This document shows positions 1 to 6,748 of a stretch of DNA of 7,935 bases, piece after piece (the stretch's first letter is position 1; each line of letters opens with the position of its first letter). The DNA comes from Christensenella sp. UBA3798 (lineage in GTDB: Bacteria; Bacillota; Clostridia; Christensenellales; CAG-1252), in assembly GCA_002368735.1 (NCBI GenBank), contig DFEQ01000024.1, positions 1-7,935 on the forward strand, read 5' to 3'. The translations under genes were made by a program, and so were the position numbers. The notes under the pieces were generated by a model. That model saw only the letters and a program-made list of their open reading frames with translations. It was not told the DNA's origin and searched no databases.

Positions 1-1
1 G

Positions 2-1477
2 ACCATCGCCAAGGAGATCGAGCTCAAGGATCCCTTTGAGAATATGGGCGCGCAGCTCATCCGCGAAGTATCCGTCAAGACCAACGACGTGGCGGGCGAC
101 GGCACCACCACTGCGGCGGTTCTTGCGCAGGCTATCGTTCGCGAAGGCGTCAGGAACGTTGCCGCGGGCGCTAACCCCATCATTTTGAAGAAGGGCATCA
201 TGGCGATGACCGAGGCTGCGGTGGAGGAGCTCAGAAAGCTCTCCGTACCCATCTCGGGCAAGAAGAATATCGCGCAGGTCGCCAGCATCTCGGCAGAGGA
301 CGATACCATCGGCGAGCTCATCAGCGACGCGATGGAGAAGGTGGGCACCGACGGCGTCATTACCATCGACGAGGGCAAGACCATGAAGACCGAGCTCACC
401 GTCGTGGAAGGTATGCAGTTCGACCGCGGTTACGCCTCTCCCTACCTCATCACCGACCCCGACAAGATGCAGGCGGTCCTCGACGACCCCTACATTCTTA
501 TCACGGATAAGAAGCTCTCCTCGGTGCAGGAGATCCTCCCCATCATCGAGCTCGTCTATAAGGCAGGAGCAAAGCTCCTGATCATCGCCGAGGACATCGA
601 GGGCGAGGCGCTCAGCACCATTATCCTCAATAAGCTCAAGGGCGTCTTCAACTGCGTGGCTGTCAAGGCTCCCGCCTTTGGCGACCGCAGGAAGGCTATT
701 CTCGAAGATATCGCTCTCCTCACCGGCGGGCAGGTCATCACCGAGGACCTCGGCCTCGACCTCAAAACGGCGGATATCTCGATGCTCGGTCGCGCTCGTC
801 AGGTCAAGGTGGATAAGGATAATACCACCATCGTGGGCGGCGCAGGCGACAAGGACGCCATCAAGGCGCGCGTTCAGTCCATCAAGGCGCAGATCGCGGA
901 GACCACCAGCGATTACGACCGTGAGAAACTCCAAGAGCGCGTAGCTAAGCTTTCGGGCGGCGTTGGCGTCATCGGAGTGGGCGCGGCGACCGAGGTGGAG
1001 ATGAAGGAAAAGAAACTCCGCATCGAAGATGCGCTTGCCGCTACCAAGGCGGCTGTGGAGGAGGGCATCGTCCCGGGCGGCGGTACCGCGCTCCTCAACG
1101 TCATCCCCTCTCTCCGTCCTCTCCTTGACAACATGAAGGGGGACGAGAAGACGGGCGCAGCCATCGTGCTCCGCGCTCTTGAGGAACCGGTCAGACAGAT
1201 CGCGGTCAACGCGGGCAAAGAGGGCAGCGTGGTGGCGAACGCCGTTTTGGAAGGCGTGTCGAAGAACAAGAACTACGGCTACGACGCCTTGAACGACGAA
1301 TACTGCGACCTCGTGCAGAAAGGTGTCCTTGACCCGACCAAGGTGACGAGGACGGCTCTCCAGAATGCGGCTTCCGTCGCGGCGACCCTCCTTACCACCG
1401 AGTCGCTCGTTGCGGATATCCCCGAACCTCCCGCACCCATCGCACCCGGCGCCGGCGGCATGGACGGAATGTATTGA
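2..1477 (+). CDS. groEL: Chaperonin GroEL (Hsp60), 5'-truncated by the window edge
   Basis: Large subunit of the cytosolic GroEL/GroES chaperonin, which folds proteins in an ATP-driven double-ring chamber. The reading frame is open from base 2 (TIAKEIELKDPFENMGAQL), so the ATG at 44 is internal, not a start. About 54 N-terminal residues, including the conserved TKDG segment with the first catalytic Asp (D52 in E. coli), lie outside the window. Visible are the ATP-binding GDGTTT (bases 95-112), the apical segment RGYASPYLI, the VKAPAFGDRRKA motif and the equatorial IEDALAATKAAVEEG, whose Asp (1028-1030) corresponds to E. coli D398. The protein ends GGMDGMY rather than in a long GGM-repeat tail. 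Tandem stops TGA TAA are followed at once by a terminator, so groEL ends its operon. groES is probably just upstream, but this is inferred. Nothing suggests a pseudogene. Confidence 0.97.
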   Translation, partial: TIAKEIELKDPFENMGAQLIREVSVKTNDVAGDGTTTAAVLAQAIVREGVRNVAAGANPIILKKGIMAMTEAAVEELRKLSVPISGKKNIAQVASISAEDDTIGELISDAMEKVGTDGVITIDEGKTMKTELTVVEGMQFDRGYASPYLITDPDKMQAVLDDPYILITDKKLSSVQEILPIIELVYKAGAKLLIIAEDIEGEALSTIILNKLKGVFNCVAVKAPAFGDRRKAILEDIALLTGGQVITEDLGLDLKTADISMLGRARQVKVDKDNTTIVGGAGDKDAIKARVQSIKAQIAETTSDYDREKLQERVAKLSGGVGVIGVGAATEVEMKEKKLRIEDALAATKAAVEEGIVPGGGTALLNVIPSLRPLLDNMKGDEKTGAAIVLRALEEPVRQIAVNAGKEGSVVANAVLEGVSKNKNYGYDALNDEYCDLVQKGVLDPTKVTRTALQNAASVAATLLTTESLVADIPEPPAPIAPGAGGMDGMY

Positions 1478-1484
1478 TAAAATG

Positions 1485-1509
1485 CAGCCCCTTCGGGGGC
1501 TGTTTTTTT
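1485..1509 (+). terminator. Rho-independent terminator of groEL
   Basis: CAGCCCC and GGGGCTG form a perfect 7-bp GC-rich stem closed by a TTCG tetraloop, followed directly by seven T residues (1503-1509). It starts 7 nt after the groEL TGA. This is a canonical intrinsic terminator and separates groEL from everything downstream. Confidence 0.95.
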
Positions 1510-1553
1510 GCACAGCTTTGGGGAAACTATTGAAATGCGGAATGCGGCACGCG

Positions 1554-1759
1554 GTGAATTGCCGCGATAGCGGCGTGAGTTGGCGATATCCATCGCCGTG
1601 AATTGCACCTTGCGGCGCGTGAATAGCACGCAAAGCGTGCGTTGTGGAAAAAAGAAAGTGAAGTTCGGCTCCGCCGAGTGAAGTTGACGATGTCAGTGAA
1701 GTTTGCCTGCGGCAAGTGAAGTTGCACGCTTTGCGCGCAGTTGTGGAAAAAACAAAAAG
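1554..1759 (+). repeat. Array of eight short hairpins with GTGAAGT/GTGAATT spacers
   Basis: Eight palindromes (stems 4-7 bp, loops 3-4 nt) are each preceded by a 7-nt spacer GTGAATT, GTGAGTT, GTGAATA or GTGAAGT. Hairpins: 1561-1574 GCCGC/GCGGC; 1582-1597 GGCGAT/ATCGCC; 1605-1618 GCACC/GGCGC (one mismatch); 1626-1640 GCACGC/GCGTGC; 1665-1677 TCGGC/GCCGA; 1685-1695 TGAC/GTCA; 1703-1715 TTGCC/GGCAA; 1723-1739 TGCACGC/GCGCGCA (one mismatch). Stem sequences differ from unit to unit while pairing is kept. After units 4 and 8 the array is punctuated by GTTGTGGAAAAAA (1641 and 1740). Units 1-4 mostly use GTGAATT and units 5-8 all use GTGAAGT, suggesting two blocks of four. No protein is encoded. The function is unknown; it may be a non-autonomous mobile or extragenic palindromic repeat. 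Confidence 0.85.
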
Positions 1760-1944
1760 AACGCACCAACTGTACTTGTTCACTATCCTTAAAGGACTCG
1801 CCGCACATTTCCCCCTTTATAGCCTTTGACCCACGGAGCCGCGCTCCTCGTATCACTTTGCTATGCAGTTATTGTCACGATGCACCACACCCAAATCTTC
1901 TTTTCCTCGCGAAGCGAGCACCGAACAAAAAGCGTTTAGGGGTT

Positions 1945-1964
1945 TGGGGGAATCGCAACCCCCA
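1945..1964. repeat. G5/C5 hairpin
   Basis: TGGGGG (1945-1950) pairs with CCCCCA (1959-1964) across an 8-nt loop. No T tract follows directly, so it is not called a terminator. It lies 7 nt before the larger hairpin at 1972-2003, and the pair looks like one composite repeat. Confidence 0.6.
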
Positions 1965-1971
1965 CCTTCTT

Positions 1972-2003
1972 TTGGGTACTTTTCTTCAAAAGAAAAGTGC
2001 CAA
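1972..2003. repeat. Long hairpin with ACTTTTCTT/AAGAAAAGT arms
   Basis: The left arm at 1972-1986 pairs with the right arm at 1990-2003 over a 3-nt CAA loop. There are 9 perfect inner pairs, one T-G wobble, two G-C pairs, a single bulged G and two outer T-A pairs. Neither strand has a U run positioned for termination. It is probably part of a dispersed intergenic repeat; its function is unknown. Confidence 0.65.
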
Positions 2004-2139
2004 CACGCGAAGCGTTTTTCCGCATAGTATCTCCTACAGACATTTGGGATAAGGTTACTTTTTTCGTAAGCATTTTGCATTTTTAAGATGTAACTCATAA
2101 ATGCGGAATACTTTTCTGCGTTTTGACATATTTTTTTCT

Positions 2140-2412
2140 ATGGCTTACCCCGAAGATCTCAAGCGTATATTCGGCGAAAGGGAGGGCGGATTCGCTTCGT
2201 GCGAACTCTCTCTTTACGGTTCTACCGCTCTCGTCGTGGCTGGGCACAGAGGGCTTTCCTTCCTCTCTGCGGAGGAGGTAGTCGTGCGGCGCAAGGGCGG
2301 CAATATCCGCATTACCGGCAAGGATTTGTCCCTGAAAAAGGCAAGCCCCTTTGAGCTATATATTTCGGGTAAAATATCTTGCATAGAGTATCTCGGCGAG
2401 GTGATGCCTTGA
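2140..2412 (+). CDS. yqfC: Sporulation protein YqfC
   Basis: Small protein of the YqfC family, found in endospore formers and coupled to yqfD; in Bacillus subtilis the pair is expressed in the mother cell under sigma-E. Its biochemical role is unknown. The 90-residue product has the family layout: CELSLYG (usually PRITLIG), then HRGLSFLSAEEVVVRRKGG, NIRITGKDLSLKK and a final FELYISGKISCIEYLGE. I chose the ATG at 2140 because it gives the usual length of about 90 aa and because 2101-2139 is AT-rich with T runs, unlike the gene. An in-frame ATG at 2101, directly after a TAA, would add MRNTFLRFDIFFS. Neither start has a good Shine-Dalgarno. The stop overlaps the yqfD start. First gene of the operon. 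Confidence 0.85.
   Translation: MAYPEDLKRIFGEREGGFASCELSLYGSTALVVAGHRGLSFLSAEEVVVRRKGGNIRITGKDLSLKKASPFELYISGKISCIEYLGEVMP
2398..2411 (+). promoter_or_regulatory. Ribosome binding site fixing the yqfD TTG start
   Basis: GAGGTGAT (2398-2405) is a near-perfect Shine-Dalgarno; its GAGG core is 7 nt before TTG at 2409. This supports the TTG over the longer in-frame ATG at 2379, which lies inside yqfC without an SD. The TTG shares TTGA with the yqfC stop, a 4-nt overlap typical of translational coupling. Confidence 0.8.
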
Positions 2413-3527
2413 AGACCCGCTACGTCGTGTCCTGCCGTCGCCCCGCCTTTTTGTGCGACCGCCTATTGGCAAAAGGGGTTCTTCTTGACGCGATAGATAG
2501 GGAAGGGGAGAAGCTCTGCTTCTCGGTATCCTTCCGTCAATCAGCCGCCGTGGAGGAAGTCCTCTCGGAATACGGCTTTGACTATACCAAGAAAGGCTAC
2601 CTCGGCGCTCGAGCCTTTCTGCGCGCGCTGCTTTCTCGTCCCTTTTTGATTATCTCATTCGTTCTTACCCTTGCGCTCGTCATCTTGTCGCAGAGTTTCG
2701 TTTACGGTTATACTATCAAGGGGAATCGCCTCGTCAATACCGCAAGCGTGGAGGCGGTGCTCCGCGAAAACGGCGCGACGGGGTTGGTGTATAAGCGTAA
2801 ACTGGATACCGCCGCCATCAAAAAAGCGGTCATCGCTATAGAGGGTGTGTCCTTCGCCGGCGTCAAGACCGAGGGCAACCGCCTGCTCGTGGATATCAAG
2901 GAAGAATTGCCGCGCGAAGAGCCCGACGAAGAGCGCTTCGAGCCCATCACCTCTCTCCATTCCGCCGTGGTGACGAGGATCGTCGCGGAGAGCGGCACTC
3001 CCGTCGTGCATTCGGGGGATAGGGTGCAGGCGGGCGACCTACTGATATCGCCCACCTATACCTTCACCGAGGGGGAGGCGCCCTCTCCCGCGCGAGGCGA
3101 AGTATGGGGCGTAGTCACCTATCAAAAGGAAGTTTTACTTCCTTTATACACCGTAGAAACCGTGCGGACGGGGGAAGTATTTAAGGCGAAAACCTTGTCG
3201 CTTTTCGGCAAAGAAATAGGCAAAAGCGCCCTCCCGCCCTTTGACCGATACGACCTCGCCGAGCGCGTCCTTTACAGCGGCTGCGGGGTGACAGTCACGG
3301 AAAAAACCTATATGAAAAAGGCGTCCGTCACCCTCTGTCACGACCTTGACGCCGAGGCGCCCGCCGTGCTCAAGCGGGGATTGGAGGAGCTGCTTTTGGA
3401 CGTTCCCTTTCTATCGCGCGAGCGGGGCAAGACCCTCGTAACGCAAAAAAAACTGGACAACGTACTTTACATAGTGATATACTATTCCGTAGAACAGCGG
3501 ATTGATCCGCTCTTCACAGCCCGATAG
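2409..3527 (+). CDS. yqfD: Sporulation protein YqfD
   Basis: Membrane protein of the YqfD sporulation family (372 aa here; about 400 in Bacillus). The exact function is unknown. Residues 1-70 form a cytoplasmic N-terminal region, followed by a single membrane helix at about 79-99 (FLIISFVLTLALVILSQSFV). Next comes a POTRA/FtsQ-like module (IKGNRLVNTASVEAVLRENG, then VSFAGVKTEGNRLLVDIKE). Residues 186-214 (AVVTRIVAESGTPVVHSGDRVQAGDLL) resemble the lipoyl/HlyD-type barrel-sandwich motif usual in this family, and GEVWGVVTY follows. It starts at a TTG overlapping the yqfC stop. The last codons lie in two tandem palindromes (3496-3511 and 3518-3535), so the C-terminal tail RIDPLFTAR appears to be encoded by repeat DNA. 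The usual next gene, phoH, is absent. Confidence 0.92.
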   Translation: MKTRYVVSCRRPAFLCDRLLAKGVLLDAIDREGEKLCFSVSFRQSAAVEEVLSEYGFDYTKKGYLGARAFLRALLSRPFLIISFVLTLALVILSQSFVYGYTIKGNRLVNTASVEAVLRENGATGLVYKRKLDTAAIKKAVIAIEGVSFAGVKTEGNRLLVDIKEELPREEPDEERFEPITSLHSAVVTRIVAESGTPVVHSGDRVQAGDLLISPTYTFTEGEAPSPARGEVWGVVTYQKEVLLPLYTVETVRTGEVFKAKTLSLFGKEIGKSALPPFDRYDLAERVLYSGCGVTVTEKTYMKKASVTLCHDLDAEAPAVLKRGLEELLLDVPFLSRERGKTLVTQKKLDNVLYIVIYYSVEQRIDPLFTAR

Positions 3528-3535
3528 TTCGGGCT
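3496..3535 (-). repeat. Two tandem hairpins at the yqfD-pgpH junction, related to the array
   Basis: AGCGGA TTGA TCCGCT (3496-3511) and AGCCCGA TAGT TCGGGCT (3518-3535) are perfect palindromes separated by CTTCAC. Read on the minus strand this is hairpin-GTGAAG-hairpin, the same organisation as the 1554-1759 array (GTGAAGT spacer, 3-4 nt loops). The yqfD TAG stop sits in the loop of the second hairpin, and the pgpH Shine-Dalgarno GGAGG (3537-3541) begins 2 nt after it. Confidence 0.65.
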
Positions 3536-3544
3536 CGGAGGAAT

Positions 3545-4987
3545 ATGGATAAGATGAATCAAGTACGAAAGATGACGATATGGCAGGGGCTGATCGCCTT
3601 CTTTGCTTTGGCGGCACTCTCGGCGATCATCGTTACCGGCGTCGTGGCGTTCCGTTCGGTGGACGGCGTGTATTTCGATCTTCCCACTCTCTTCTCCGCC
3701 GCTACCTTGATATTCGTGCTTCTCGCCGTCAACTTTATCGTGCTCCGTGCCTACGGCAAGGGGGACGCTGTTTCTTTGATATTCGTTTTCAGCGTTCTTT
3801 TGGTAGTGGTGGTCGTCGCCATCGTGTGCTTGCATTTCGGTTACGCTTATGCTATGCCCTTGGTCTTCCTGCCCCTATTACTGGGTATGTGTTTTCATAA
3901 AAAGAGCGCGGTCGCGACGCATTTCACCATGATACAGATAATTGCGGTGTGCATGCTCCTCTTCTCCTATCGATCGGAGAGCGTCTTGCTCAGCGAGCTG
4001 TCCCTGCACATCATGATCCTCGTCGTCAACGCGGCGAGCGGCGTTTTGACGATCGTGGTCATCAAGCCTTATGCCAGTCGCTTGCGCGTGCTGTTTACCA
4101 CCGCCATCATCGTCTTGATATCCGGCGTCATCGGCTTCATCTCGGCGGCGGCGCTCGGCGGCGACCCCGACGTGCTCCAAATGGTCACCGTAGGTGTTTC
4201 GGTGATGATCGGCGGCGCGATCAGCATCTTTGCCTACTTCTGCCTGTCTCCCTTGTTTGAGCGTGTGTTTAATCTCAATACCGGCTTGCGCCTCGTTGAG
4301 CTGTGCTCCTTCGACCAACCCCTCCTGAAGGAATTGGAGGAGAAGGCGCCCGGCACCTTCAATCACTGCCTGACCGTCTCGAATATCGCGGAGCGCGCCG
4401 CATACGCCATAGGGGAGGACCCCCGCTTGGCGAAGGCTGCCGCCCTCTATCACGATATCGGCAAGATAGAGAATCCCGAGTTTTTCACCGAGAACCAGAC
4501 CGACGGCTATAACCCGCACGACGAGCTTATCCCCGAGGTCAGCGTCAAGATGATCACCCGCCACACCGAGGCAGGGGCGAAGATATTGACGGCGAAGGGC
4601 TTCCCCAAGGAGATCATCTCGGCGGCACTCGAGCACCACGGCGATAGCCCTGTGGGCTATTTCTACAACAAAGCGCAGAAGATCACCGAGGGCACACTCG
4701 AAGAGAAGGGCTACACCTATACGGGTCCCAAGCCGCAGACCAAGATAAACGCCATCATCATGATAGCGGATATCTGCGAGGCGGCTACCCGTTCCGTCCG
4801 TCCTTCCACGCACGAGGAGCTCTCCTCCCTTGTGGACAATCTCGTTCGCTCCAAAATGAATGAAAAGCAGTTTGACGAATGCCCCCTCACCATGGCGGAG
4901 ATCACCGCCGTAAAAGAGGCTGTCGTCAACACTTTGATGGGCGTTCACCACGAGCGCATCTCCTATAATCTCAACAACAAAAAATGA
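3545..4987 (+). CDS. pgpH: PgpH-type 7TM-HD c-di-AMP phosphodiesterase lacking the extracellular domain
   Basis: Membrane HD-domain protein of the PgpH/YqfF family, which hydrolyses cyclic di-AMP to pApA in the cytoplasm. It has 480 aa against about 710 for Bacillus and Listeria homologues. Residues 14-34 form one helix, then only about 16 residues (roughly 35-50) precede the next; membrane segments follow at about 51-69, 77-97, 99-116, 124-141, 153-173, 183-203 and 213-235. The 7TMR-HDED extracellular domain is therefore missing. The HD domain is complete: H274 (TFNHCLTVSN), H303-D304 (YHDIGK), FFTENQ and NPHDELIP, H340, H364-H365 (EHHGDS), PGPKPQTK and D409 (IADICEAATRS). GGAGG at 3537-3541 is only 3 nt from ATG 3545 but 12 nt from the in-frame ATG 3554, so the start may be either. 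The stop overlaps ybeY by ATGA. c-di-AMP hydrolysis is inferred from the family. Confidence 0.93.
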   Translation: MDKMNQVRKMTIWQGLIAFFALAALSAIIVTGVVAFRSVDGVYFDLPTLFSAATLIFVLLAVNFIVLRAYGKGDAVSLIFVFSVLLVVVVVAIVCLHFGYAYAMPLVFLPLLLGMCFHKKSAVATHFTMIQIIAVCMLLFSYRSESVLLSELSLHIMILVVNAASGVLTIVVIKPYASRLRVLFTTAIIVLISGVIGFISAAALGGDPDVLQMVTVGVSVMIGGAISIFAYFCLSPLFERVFNLNTGLRLVELCSFDQPLLKELEEKAPGTFNHCLTVSNIAERAAYAIGEDPRLAKAAALYHDIGKIENPEFFTENQTDGYNPHDELIPEVSVKMITRHTEAGAKILTAKGFPKEIISAALEHHGDSPVGYFYNKAQKITEGTLEEKGYTYTGPKPQTKINAIIMIADICEAATRSVRPSTHEELSSLVDNLVRSKMNEKQFDECPLTMAEITAVKEAVVNTLMGVHHERISYNLNNKK

Positions 4988-5454
4988 TCACGATCTCGAT
5001 GGCGTCAAGTGAGGAAAAGCGCTTTCTCGGTAAGGTGGCGGATACCGCCTTATCCGTCATGGGCGCAGAGGACGCCGCCCTCGACCTAACTTTTGTCGGC
5101 AGGGCGCGTATCCGCGCGCTCAACGCCTCTCTTCGCGGGGTGGATAGGGTCACGGACGTCCTTTCCTTCCCCACCATCGAGAAAGTATCTCTCCCCCTAC
5201 ATACGGGGGACTATCCCTGCGACGTGGACCCCGACAGCGGCAAAGTATATCTCGGCAGCATCGTCATTTGCAAAGCAAGGGCGGCGGAGCAGGCGGCGGA
5301 ATACGGGCACTCGGTAGCGCGCGAACTTGCCTATTTGACGGTGCACGGCGTGCTTCATCTCCTCTCCTTCGACCATATCGAGGAGGGGGACAAACGAAAG
5401 ATGCGGGAGGCGGAGGAGCGTATCCTTGCCTCACTCGGCATCGGGAGGGACTGA
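4984..5454 (+). CDS. ybeY: Endoribonuclease YbeY, rRNA maturation factor
   Basis: Zinc-dependent single-strand RNase of the UPF0054 family, involved in 16S rRNA 3'-end maturation and ribosome quality control in the cytoplasm. The 156-aa length is normal. The metal site HGVLHLLSFDH supplies H121, H125 and H131 in the H-x3-H-x5-H pattern. The other family signature TDVLSFP is at 57-63, followed by VYLGSIVIC, where the common LGDI reads LGSI. RELAYLTVHG leads into the metal motif. The start ATG overlaps the pgpH stop (ATGA), so translation is probably coupled. In B. subtilis dgkA follows ybeY; here cdd follows directly with a TGATG overlap. The neighbour era also acts on the small ribosomal subunit, which fits their long-standing genetic linkage. 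Confidence 0.96.
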   Translation: MITISMASSEEKRFLGKVADTALSVMGAEDAALDLTFVGRARIRALNASLRGVDRVTDVLSFPTIEKVSLPLHTGDYPCDVDPDSGKVYLGSIVICKARAAEQAAEYGHSVARELAYLTVHGVLHLLSFDHIEEGDKRKMREAEERILASLGIGRD

Positions 5455-5846
5455 TGACGGACGATATGGACGCATTGGTGGCGGCTGCTGCCGAAGCAAG
5501 CAAGAATTCCTATTCTCCCTATTCGGGGTTTAAAGTCGGGGCGGCGGCTCTTACCGAGAGCGGTGACGTCTATACGGGCACCAATATCGAAAACGCCAGC
5601 TACGGCGCCACGATGTGCGCGGAGCGGGTCGCTATCTTTAAGGCGGCGTCGGATGGTATGAGACGCATCGTCGCGCTTGCCGTGTACGGCGGGGGCGCGG
5701 ACTACGCATACCCCTGCGGAATGTGCTTGCAGGTATTATCGGAATTCGCGGGGGATATATCCGTTTACGTGGCGGGGAAGGCGGGTGTAAAGCGCTACGC
5801 GCTTTCCGAGCTGCTCCCACATCCCTTTGATAAATCGAAACTATAA
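5454..5846 (+). CDS. cdd: Cytidine deaminase
   Basis: Deaminates cytidine and deoxycytidine to uridine and deoxyuridine in pyrimidine salvage; the family is a small tetrameric cytosolic enzyme. The 130-aa length is typical. The substrate-binding segment YSPYSGFKVGAA is at 20-31 and TGTNIENASYG at 41-51. The zinc site has C55 and catalytic E57 in CAER, with C88 and C91 in PCGMC. The usual PCGxCRQ reads PCGMCLQ here; the zinc ligands are intact, so activity is expected. The ATG at 5454 is chosen because GGAGG (5444-5448) lies 5 nt upstream and the protein then has the normal N-terminus; the frame is open further upstream, but inside ybeY. It overlaps the ybeY TGA by 1 nt (TGATG). Confidence 0.96.
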   Translation: MTDDMDALVAAAAEASKNSYSPYSGFKVGAAALTESGDVYTGTNIENASYGATMCAERVAIFKAASDGMRRIVALAVYGGGADYAYPCGMCLQVLSEFAGDISVYVAGKAGVKRYALSELLPHPFDKSKL

Positions 5847-5857
5847 GAGGACAGGTT

Positions 5858-6739
5858 ATGAAATCGGGCTTTATCGCAGTACTCGGACTGCCCAACGCGG
5901 GCAAGTCCACCTTGACCAACGCGCTCGTCGGAGAGAAGGTGTCCATCGTCAGTTGGCGCCCGCAGACCACGCGCGATAAGATCGTGGGCGTCGTCAACGG
6001 GGACGACTATCAGATAGTGCTCCTCGACACCCCCGGCATCCACGAGGGGAAGAGCAAACTCTCTCGCTTTATGGCGGACGAGGTCACCTCGGCAAAGAGT
6101 TCGTCGGACGGCGCAATGTACGTCCTCGACGGATCTCGCCCGATGGACAAGGATACCTTTGAATTTATCAAGTCGCTCGCCGCTACCACCCCCACCGTCG
6201 TGGTGGTCAATAAGATGGATATCGCGGATAAAGCCGTGGCGATGCAGACGGTTGCGCGCCTCTCCGAGATAAAGAAGATAGAGATAGTCCCTATCTCGGC
6301 GGAGAAAAAGGAGAATTTGGACGAACTGCTCTCGGTGCTCATGCCCCTCCTGAAGGACAGCGTTCCCTATTATCCCGAAGATATGTATACCGACAAGCCT
6401 CTGCGCTTTATGGCGGGGGAGATCGTCAGGGAAAAGGCTCTGAAATTCCTGCTTGCCGAGATCCCGCACGGTATCGGCGTGGAGGTCACGAAGTTCGACG
6501 TGGGGGAGGACGGCGTCACCCGCATCGAAGCGGACGTGATATGCGAGAAGGAGACGCACAAGCCCATCATCATCGGCAAGGGGGGCGAGACCTTGAAGAA
6601 GATCTCCGTCGCCGCCAGGAAGGAGCTGGAGACCCTCGTGGAGGGCAAGGTCTACCTTCGCCTCTTCGTCAAGGTGAAGAGCGGCTGGAAGGACGACGGC
6701 GCGGTGCTCACCGCCCTCGGTTACGCGAAAAAGAAGTAA
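5858..6739 (+). CDS. era: GTPase Era, 30S ribosome assembly factor
   Basis: Ras-like GTPase that binds the 3' end of 16S rRNA through a KH domain and checks 30S assembly; it is usually essential and associated with cytoplasm and membrane. 293 aa, normal length. GTPase motifs in order: G1 GLPNAGKST (10-18), G2 SWRPQTTR (32-39; the usual Lys-Pro-Gln is Arg-Pro-Gln), G3 DTPG (57-60), G4 NKMD (118-121), G5 SAEK (147-150). The C-terminal KH domain has the GxxG loop in IIIGKGGETLKKI (237-249) and ends with LRLFVKVKSGWKDD (268-281). AGAGG at 5846-5850 is 7 nt before the ATG. It lies 11 nt after cdd and 43 nt before yqzL. Tandem stops TAA TAA. Confidence 0.97.
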   Translation: MKSGFIAVLGLPNAGKSTLTNALVGEKVSIVSWRPQTTRDKIVGVVNGDDYQIVLLDTPGIHEGKSKLSRFMADEVTSAKSSSDGAMYVLDGSRPMDKDTFEFIKSLAATTPTVVVVNKMDIADKAVAMQTVARLSEIKKIEIVPISAEKKENLDELLSVLMPLLKDSVPYYPEDMYTDKPLRFMAGEIVREKALKFLLAEIPHGIGVEVTKFDVGEDGVTRIEADVICEKETHKPIIIGKGGETLKKISVAARKELETLVEGKVYLRLFVKVKSGWKDDGAVLTALGYAKKK

Positions 6740-6748
6740 TAAAATCTG

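Larger units (their letters stand above)
1760..2139. other. Intergenic region with scattered hairpins, no gene
   Basis: No reading frame here resembles a protein. Beyond the hairpins listed separately, there is a small one at 1835-1847 (GGAGC CGC GCTCC) and another at 1906-1918 (CTCGC GAA GCGAG). The second half (about 1920-2020) carries the large hairpins and two GCGTTT(TT) patches. The last about 100 bases before yqfC are AT-rich and should contain the operon promoter, but no convincing -35/-10 pair stands out. Confidence 0.6.

Noticed and set aside
44..1477. groEL starting at the ATG at position 44
   Set aside because: The frame is open to base 2 and encodes conserved GroEL residues before that Met. 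The true start is outside the window.
1554..1759. CRISPR array
   Set aside because: Units are 18-23 nt, the constant part is only 7 nt and the variable parts are self-complementary. No cas genes are present.
1741..2098. Small open frames in the groEL-yqfC gap on both strands
   Set aside because: They run across hairpins and repeats, lack ribosome sites and show no protein-like composition.
2123..2151. TTGACA at 2123-2128 as the -35 box of the yqfC promoter
   Set aside because: No -10-like hexamer lies 16-18 nt downstream, and it would place the transcript start inside yqfC. A sigma-E-like CATAAATG at 2096 also lacks a properly spaced -35.
3878..4951. Long open frame (357 codons) on the minus strand opposite pgpH
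   Set aside because: Its translation is rich in H, D, G and R with no recognisable domain, as expected of an antisense shadow of a GC-biased gene. The + strand has a complete, motif-rich PgpH.
5268..5453. N-terminal extension of cytidine deaminase in an open upstream frame
   Set aside because: This part lies inside ybeY in another frame and is Gly/Arg-rich without similarity to the family. The ATG at 5454 has a good SD and yields the normal 130-aa enzyme.
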